Assembly (NCBI GenBank): GCA_002479805.1
Contig: DLPB01000020.1
Span: 68,603-132,602, forward strand
Length of the DNA stretch: 64,000 nt
Reading direction: 5' to 3'
Origin: Micrococcales bacterium UBA7469
Lineage (GTDB): Bacteria; Actinomycetota; Actinomycetes; Actinomycetales; Microbacteriaceae
The notes under the pieces were generated by a model that was not told the DNA's origin, did not search any database, and saw only the letters and a program-made list of their open reading frames with translations. A program made the position numbers and the translations under genes. Shown one piece after another: positions 25,301 to 34,300 of this stretch. The stretch's first letter is position 1. Every line of letters starts with the position of its first letter.

Positions 25301-28300
25301 ACGGTGACTGCGGAACTTGCGGTGATTGGTTGGTTGACCGTTACGTTGCCACCGAAGATAGTTACTTGGCCGGATACTGACAGGCCCTCGCTGGTCTGAA
25401 GAACTGAAGTATTTCCTGATTTACCTAAGACCACGTTGGTCGCATTGACGACCCAGCCATCGAACGACTCAGGCTCCGCGAAGGAAGCAGACGTAGGCTC
25501 AAAAGTGAAAGTTCCAGAAGTGTTAACCACCGCTCTGTTGTCCAGTGTCGCATCTCTGAACATGGCGCTATCGCCACGGAGTGTCACTGTGCTGGAACTT
25601 GTGGTTACCAAGGAGCCGGCTTCTGGCGATGAACCGAAGTAGGTCTTGGCATTTGCCTCGTTGCGTCCCTCGGCGATAGAGATGGCCTCGTGGGCTGGGT
25701 TAGCAGCAGTCGTCCTGCCTTCGACCAGGATTGGCCCGCTGACGGCAATAAATTCTGCAAGCTGAAGGTGGACGGGTGCCCCCATGCCGTCATCGGTCCT
25801 GTTGAGAGAGCTGTTTGGTCCCTTGGCGATCAGCGTGATGCCACCACCGGCACCGGTAGCTGCGACTCGGAAGCCAGGGATCGTTCCGCCGCTAGTGCTG
25901 GCTGGGAACTCGGCGTTTATGCCAGAGCTATAAGCACCCGAACCAGCACTGGTATCAACGTTGAAGTAAATGGCGTCAGAGGTAGTTGCGGCCGAGCGCC
26001 AAGTATCGGCACCGCCACGAACATGGGTCCAGCCGTTGGTACTGTCCTTAGCCGCGAACCAACCGAAGTTGTACTCACCACTGGTGCCAGACTTTAGACG
26101 AGCCCAAACCGAAATCTTTCCAGTTCCAGCGTCGGTGGTGCCAAACATTGTGGCAATACCGTACCGATCCCCAGCAGTTCCGCCGCCCTGACCAGCCAAG
26201 AATATGTCGCCACCAGAAGACTGGATGTTTCTGCCATCTTGAAACTCCAAACCTGCACGGTAAACGGTATTTGTTCCGTCGGAAACAAATCCATCTGGCA
26301 GACCGTCACCGGCAACGCGACCACTAATGGAGGAACTTGCCCCGCCATCATCCAGACCGCCAGCAACAGTGATGTCACCACCACTAGATAGCAGCGAATT
26401 GCTTGTATTGAATCTCGCGTGACCAACTCCATTGGCGTCAGAGTCTGCCCAGAAGATTTGATCCCCGCCATTGGTCCTAAATGAAAGGTTTGTGGCGGTT
26501 TCGATGAATCCAAGTGCAGTCACCGTAATTGCGCCGTCGACACCTGTGGAGTTGAGGTTTCGGTTCAATGCAATTTGTCCAGCATTGAGTGAAATGACGC
26601 CGCTAACCGTGTGAGTTCCATTAATGGTCAAGGTTCGCGAGGTATCCGCGCTCAATGGCTTTTTACCGATCGTGAGGTTGCGAATACCATCGGTGCTGAA
26701 TGCGGGCGTGAAGTCAGCGGCGAAGAAGTTTCCAACACTAGGAAGAATCGCGACATCACCCGAAGTCTTGAAATAGTGCGAGGAGTCGTCAAAGTCGTGT
26801 TCATTCATCAAGATGGTGACGTTGGCGCTTGAAGTGGAAACATACGGACTGCCAGCAAGGCTTCCGTAGTAGCTGTCTGCGGCTTTCGCAGCATCCATCT
26901 GGACAGCATTGACGTTACCCGAGATGGTGATTGCACCGGTGCGGGAGAGAAGTCGAACTCGGAGCACTGTCACGTCATTGCTGCTGGCGGAAGGAGCCTC
27001 TCCGTAAATGTTGATTCCACCGCCGCTAGCCGCAGTCGATGCAATAGTTATGACGTTTGCAGTGTCGGAGCCGTACAGCCTGGTTCCCTGACCAGTTCCA
27101 GCAGTAACGCCATTGAAATTGATCGCCGGAGATGCCGTTGAGTGCGAGACGATTGTTAGCGGACCATTCCAGCCAGCAGCGCTTCCGAAGTCGACATCGA
27201 TAAAGGCGAATCCATAGGTGCCACCGGTTCCAGTTGAAACAGCATCGATGTTAACTTTTCCAGTGCCAGTGAAGATTTCAGCATCTCTATAAAGGGCAAT
27301 TCCAAATGTGGTTCCGCGACCCTTCCAGAGCAAATCGCCACCACCGGTATAGAAACCAAGGTACAACTGCAGCTGCAAGCCTCGATCGCCGTTGTTGTTC
27401 ACACCGTTTTGGGCGTAACCTGCTGGGAAACCATTTGTATCGGCAGTTGCACCACCACCAAAAACAATGTCGCCGCCACCCGAGACAGCAAGTTTGCTCT
27501 TTGCGCCGTTATCCGTCGTGAATTGGTTGTAATTTCCAATTGTCACTCCGCCGGCACCTGAGCCATCGGCGTCAGACCAAAAGACTAGATCGCCTTGGTT
27601 GGTCTGGAAAATGGTGTGAGAAGCGTCCGTTGTTCCACTGCCATCCGGAACGAAGATGTCATCCTTGGCCTTCAGAAGCATGCGACTGCCGAGACCGCTG
27701 GTCTTGTGATCTTTATCGGCCGTCCAATAAATGTTTTTGCCGTATATCTCTACGGGGCCCGAGGCGGTCACCTTTCCATATGGTCGAACATCATATGTGG
27801 CGGTATTGATAAGAGAGTTGGATCCAACTAGGTAGCTGGATGCGCCGGTTAGGTTGTGCCAAAGCTCGACGTCCCAACCAAAGGTTGATGCAAATGGCTG
27901 AATCGAAACAGCACCTGAAGTGCTGATGTTTACGGTGTTGTTAGCACCATCCAATCCGTTGACCAGGAAGCTGACATCGGCTGCGGTATTTGAAACCGAT
28001 GTACCAGACCTCGCGCCCCAGTGCTGGGTATAGCCCTGGTAGGTGTAGTTCAGAACCGCATTTGAACTGAATGTGATTGCACCGTTCGCGGAGAGCAAGT
28101 TGGTGGCAGCCAAGTAAGTACCAGTCACGGTTGTCACCGACCCAAGGTTGGATGTAATCGCCACTCCACCACCAGAATTAGCCAACGACTGGATTGTGGT
28201 TGGGTTTGCCGAGTTTTGGGTGTAGAGGCGCATCGCCTGAGCTGATGTTCCTGAGATTGAAGCTGAGATTGAAATTGCAGGAACTGCAGTTGCGTGCGAG

Positions 28301-31300
28301 GAGAAAAGCGCTCCAGCTTCGGATTCGGCCTCAGCGAAATATTCGAATGCCTCAACCCCGCCAATCGATCGGGCATCAATCAGAATCCGACCATTGCCGG
28401 TAACTACCTCATCCAGAGACTGGAAACTGAAAGCGGATAGACCCGCGTTCTTACCGAAGGCCCTAATAATCAAGTCACCACCACCGGTGAACACATCGAC
28501 GAACTTTCCGAAGCCGACCGCAATTTGATTGTTAGCAGACTCGTTTCGAGCGCCGCTGTCATAGGCGAAGCCTGCTGGGCGGTCATTTGAATCAGCGGCG
28601 CCACCCGCCATGTAGATGTTGCCGCCACCGGAAACTGGACCATAGGAATAGACACCGTTTGCCGAGTTGATTCTGGTGTTGTGCGAGACCCAAATCAAAC
28701 CTTCTTGGTTAGCATCGGCATCAGACCAAAGCACAATGTCAGAGTTGTTTGACTGAATTATGGAGAAATCCGCATCATTGGTTTGAGTAAGCGATGTAGT
28801 GCCATTGTCAATGTCGATCCACTGCTTCGCCTTGAGCATCACAGTGCTACCGGCCCGTGTGCTGATTAGGTCATAACCCTTGTCCAATGTAATTGCGTTA
28901 CCAGCCACGGTAATGGTGCCGTCGGCGGTCACATCTCCGGAAATTTTTATGGTCGTGCTTGCGGAATTAATGGTTGCTAGGTTTCCAAACACAAAGTCGC
29001 CGGAGGCCACGTTGAACTGTGTCTGCACATCACCGGTGAAGTTATCTCCCGCTGGCAAAATCGAAACAGTTCCCGAGGTAGACATCGTGGAAGACGAGTT
29101 GGCGGTGGTGTCCTGGATCTGAGGACTGCGAAGTGTGATGTTGGCAGAAGATGAGACCACGTCGGTGCTGGACTTGGCTCCAAGCGCTCGGGCCTCCGAA
29201 GAAATCCAATTGACTACACCGCTAGTTGAAATGTGAATCGCACCGGCACGAGAAAGTATGTTCCAACCCCAAATGTAGATAGTGGTATTGGTCGCGGTTG
29301 GAGTGACTGCTGAGATGCTGATTCCACCACCAGTTGTGGCGATCGATGCCAAGGTGAATGGGTTATTCGCATCGTTATAGATGTGGTAGTAGTTGCCCGA
29401 GATCCTGGTGTTGATCGAAATTGCCGGAGAGGCTGTCGCAGCCGAAATCCAGCTGTTGCCATTCATTCTCAAACCATTGGACGCTGCACCCTGATTTACC
29501 GTGACATCGATTCGTCCGGTTCCCGACCAGATCAACGAGCTAGGTTCAGCCAGCGCTGCGGCCACGGCCTGACTTTGAGAGATATTGATGTCAACCAAAC
29601 CACCACCCGAGTAGATCTTCGAGTTGTCCTCGAGCCAGAGGGCGAATTGGCGCCCAGCAACGTTTGCACCCGGAATCGGACCGGTTGGGTGGCCATCAGC
29701 ATCGACAGCCGAACCACCACCGATGGTTACTCGACCACCACCGGATCGGGTCTTGCTAGCGTCTCCATTTGCAGTGTTGAGCTCTCCGTAAATGCCGAGC
29801 AGGAAGTAGCCAGCCCCGCCGTCGAAGGCGTTTGTCCAAATCACGATGTCGCCGTCGTTAGTTTGAATGTCGGTGAAGCTTGTGCTGGTGCCGTCGTTGA
29901 TGTCGATCCAGCGCTTCGACTTCAGGACTATGTCGGCACCGCTGGCGGTGTTAGTTAACTTCACACCAGCGTCAATGTCGATTTCATTGCCGATAAATTC
30001 AACCGGGTAGTTGAAAGTTGAGTTCCCTTGGAAAACAATCTGATTGCTGTTGGAGACCGAGCCGACTCGTAGCAATGTTGGCGGTACGGTGAACTTCACA
30101 TCTCCCGCGCCACCGAACTTCGGGATGAAGTTTGTACCCGTGCTTGTGTTTCTGAAGTTGGTTCCATAGGGCTCAATAGCCACCGTGCCGCTGACGCTCA
30201 GGTCAAGGTCTAGACCCTCATTAATCTGGTCTGCTCGCAAGATAAAGCCGCCAGGGGTGCTGATGGTGGTTCCAGCATTGCCACCCCACACTCCATCGCC
30301 TGGTGCTGAGCCCGACTGACGGCCTTCAACCAGAATTGCATCTGATGCAGTAGAAAGTGATCGAATGCTCGTAGTACCCGGGCCCCAGGCATTGAATTCC
30401 ATTGGACCGTCAGAGAAAGATCCCCCGGCACCGGTGGTCTCACCCACAAGTTCAATTTTTCCGTTGCCGGAGAAGATTTCGGTACCACTGAGAAACGCAA
30501 TACCTGCACCCCAGGCTGTTCCAAGGCTTGAGAACATGCGACCGCGGATGGTTACGTTTCCACCCGCCGAGTAGATCTTGGCTCCGGAGTTGACCACCTG
30601 CAAAGTTCCAAGTTGAACACCGGTGGTGTTTGAAGTTCCAATTGCGTTGTAGCCAGTTCCAGCTCCTGCAGCAAAGCCGGCTGGTCTAGTTGAGTCAGTC
30701 GTGCTGGCAAGGCCACCACCGATAACGATGTCGCCACCGCCGGTGGTCGAAGTGCCACATGTTGATGCGGTTGAACACAGAGTTGCGTTGCCAAGAAGCC
30801 TTACGAAACCAGCGGAGTTATTGTCACTGTCCGACCACAGCACGATGTGGCCACCGTTGGTGCGCACTTGCCTTGAGCCGGTGACGTGGATTTCATCGAC
30901 GGAGCGCAGCAGAATCTGCGATCCGGCTCTGGTGCTTTGAATACTCTCGTTCAGAGTCAAGATAGTTCCGTAGACACTAATAGGTCCGCTGATGCTAATT
31001 GGAGCGCTCACTCGAACCGAACCGGTGCTCTGGTTCACCACCGCACTACCGGATAGGTGTCCAGGTTTTCCGATGCGCAAACTGCTTACTCCGGCGGATG
31101 GCTTGAAGCCAGTTCCAAGATCCAAGGCGGCTTCAAAACCACCTGTGTATGGCTCGAAGACAACCTCACCGGATGTGCTGTAGCCAGCATTGGTTTGGTT
31201 GGAGAAGGCATCGCCACGCAGGATTAGGTTCGCCGATGAAGTCAGGGTCGAGGTAGCACCGAAGAGGCTGGGCTCACTTAGGAAGTCGATTACGGCAATG

Positions 31301-34300
31301 TCATTACCGTTGCCTGAACCACGCGCCTCGATGACAACAGAGGAGGTAACCGCGTGGAATGTAATGCCGCGGAATCGCAATGATGGTGCGTTGGTTTGTT
31401 GGTTTCGGCCGGAGATGTAAACGCCACCTTGACCCTTGCTTGAGACCACAGTGTCGCCCGCAGAGGTGCCTCGCAAGAATGAAACTCCCGCCGAATCATC
31501 GTTTGTTCCGGTTGATAAACCAACTATCGAAATAGCCTGACTGTGCGAACTAAAGCTCTCAAACAAACTTGGTGAACCCGGAACGGCGAGGTGCTCAAAT
31601 GCGTGAGTATTTCCGCCATCTAAGTTTGTAGTCGATGTGGACAGAGCCTCAAAAATCAGCCTTCCATTGCCAGATTCGAAAATCATTTGACCCAGCAAGT
31701 TAATGGCCATGCGTCTGGAAGACTGCCCCTTAACCACAAGGTCTCCGCCGCCCGAATAGGCGGCAAACGCGCTGGTTGAGTTGTCGCGACCGAGTTGAAT
31801 CGCGTCACCATTATTGAGTCCTGCCACACTTCGGGCATAACCGTCAGGTAATCCGTCGGCATTGGTATCTAGACCTCCCGCGAGATATAGATCTCCACCG
31901 CCAGTTATTGCGGTCGTGCTACCTGCGACGGTGTTGAGAACCACCCTCTCCTCAGAGCGAATGTAGCCCGCACCGTTATTGTCTGAGTCTGACCAAAGGA
32001 TGAGGTCGCCACCATTGAGCTGCATATCGACGTTGGCGGACAGAGAAATACTGCCGTTCGCTCGAAGTGTCAAACTGGCCGTCGCGCTGGTTGTGACATC
32101 GGCTGCAACATTGATGTTCCCCGAGGCTGAGATCACCGTTGAGAAACTGGCCATGTGACGCATTAGGTCGGAAGCTCGAATGTTCGTAGTGCCGGTGCCA
32201 GAATTGGCATAGAACTCGCCACCTAGGAAGGTTCCCTGGGTTGTGACCCCGTCAGCGATGTTCACATTTGCCGGGTATGAATTCGGGGAAACAACCAGTG
32301 AGGTGGCAATAAAAGCGTCTGATGTAAATACCAGGGTCTGCGCTGAGCTTACGCTGCTCGTGAAACCAAGTCCGGTAAAGGTCGCAATTCCATTCACAGC
32401 ATTCACGGTGAAGGACTGAGTAAGGGCTGTGCCATTGAATTGCAGCACTCCTGCCGAAGCGGTTACAGAAACCAGCCCCGAGGTTTGCACGAGATTCCCA
32501 GAAAGGTCGGTGAACTGAACTCTGATTGGGTTGGCAAAGGCTTGACCTGGGCGGGAGCCAACTGGCGATTCTGTTACCTCCAGTAGGGATCCCCAAGACA
32601 ATAGGACAACACCAGATCCACCGTTTCCACCGTAAGAATCGCTAGCCCAGTCACCACCAGCACCCCCACCACCGCCACCGGTGTTGGGGGAAGCATTGGT
32701 TGCCAAGATGTTGGCTCCGGCACCGCCACCGCCAACACCACCTGTGCCATGGCCGGTACCAGTGTTGTGGCGTGAACCACCACCACCACCTGCATAGGCG
32801 GTTGCGGTTCCACTTATGGATGAGATGCGTCCTGCACCACCATTACCCGCTTGTGCGGCTGTACCAGCCGCACCAGGTGCGGAGGCACCACCACCACCTG
32901 AAGTTTGCCAGTCTCCACCGGCGGTGGTTCCACCGGCATTACCTTGACCAGCGGTCCCTGCTCCACCAATGTGGGCGTTGTTACCATCGTTGATTCCACC
33001 ACCACCACCACCAGAGCCTCCTGCTCCAGCAAGACCTTGAGCTACGGTGATGCCCTTATTGGGTTCTTCCAGGGTGGCACCGCGTCCACCTCCGGCAACT
33101 GTGATGGATCCGACAATCGAAGCCTGACCATTATTGGCGAGCCGCGAAGCCCCATAGCTGCGGCCGGGGTTGTCAGTGCTAGTGCCGACATAGGTGTCAG
33201 TAGAAGAGCCGAACAAAACAGCTCCTGGGCCACCTTGGCCCACGACAACTCGAATGGTTTGCTGACCAAAGGTGAGCTTTTGTGACTCAGTGAATCCTCC
33301 GGCACCACCACCGCCACCAACCATCGATCCGCCGCCACCACCACCGGCTACGGCAGCAACCTTGAAATTAGTGATGCCAGATGGAAGAGTGTAACCACCG
33401 GTTGCGGTCAAATAACTGCGCTTGAATCTCAGGAATGACTGCTGAGTGAATGCTGTACCGCGATCAAGAATGAAGCCGTCCGAGAAGTTGGCGGCTAGGT
33501 AACCACCAACAACATCCGAATTGAAAACGAGATGGTTGTTGTTTCCAGAGCGATCCCTCACGACGCCAGGTTCATACTCATTAAAGTCGTAGTGAGCTCT
33601 CAGAGTGCCCGTCACACCTGAGGTCGAGTAGGTGTGCATCGAGGCCTGCAGGTTGGCTTCGTCGAGAGCAGTACCCCAAACTTTTACCTGGTCAATGGCC
33701 CCGGAGAGCTCTGCGTAGGCTAGGTCCCACTGACGAGCACCGCCGATCGCAAATTCTGACCCGATAGCTCCCCAAGTAACTGGTTGGTCCACCATCTTCA
33801 CACCGTCGATGTAGATTTCGACGTCATTTGAATTTCGAGACATGGCGATGTGGTACCAGCGGTCTTGCAGAAATTGGAAATTTCGGAGAGTGTCAAAAAC
33901 ATTTCCGCCAAAGGTGTAGTGGAGATATCCACCAGTGAGCCAAAGCGATGCTCGCTGCGAATACGCGCTACCGGTATCCATTTGGGAGAAGATTCCTTTA
34001 AAGCCAGAGGTGACATCGTTCGCATCGAGGTAATACCAGGCTTCGTAAGTCCAGTTGCCAGTGGCTGGGATTACATTGGAATTTGTATAGGCAAAGCTCT
34101 GAGGGGTGTTGTTTTTGTCCCAAGCCAAGTCTTGCTCAGCCGAGTACCTGATAACCACGACTCCTGCCGCGCCGCTCTTACCGGAATATGCGACATTCCA
34201 TGAACCCTGCGCGAAATTACCACCACCACCGCCTCCGCCACCGCCGGAGTTGGGCAGCACCTCGCCGGTCGCCGATCCGCTGCCGTTTCCACCGGAACCA

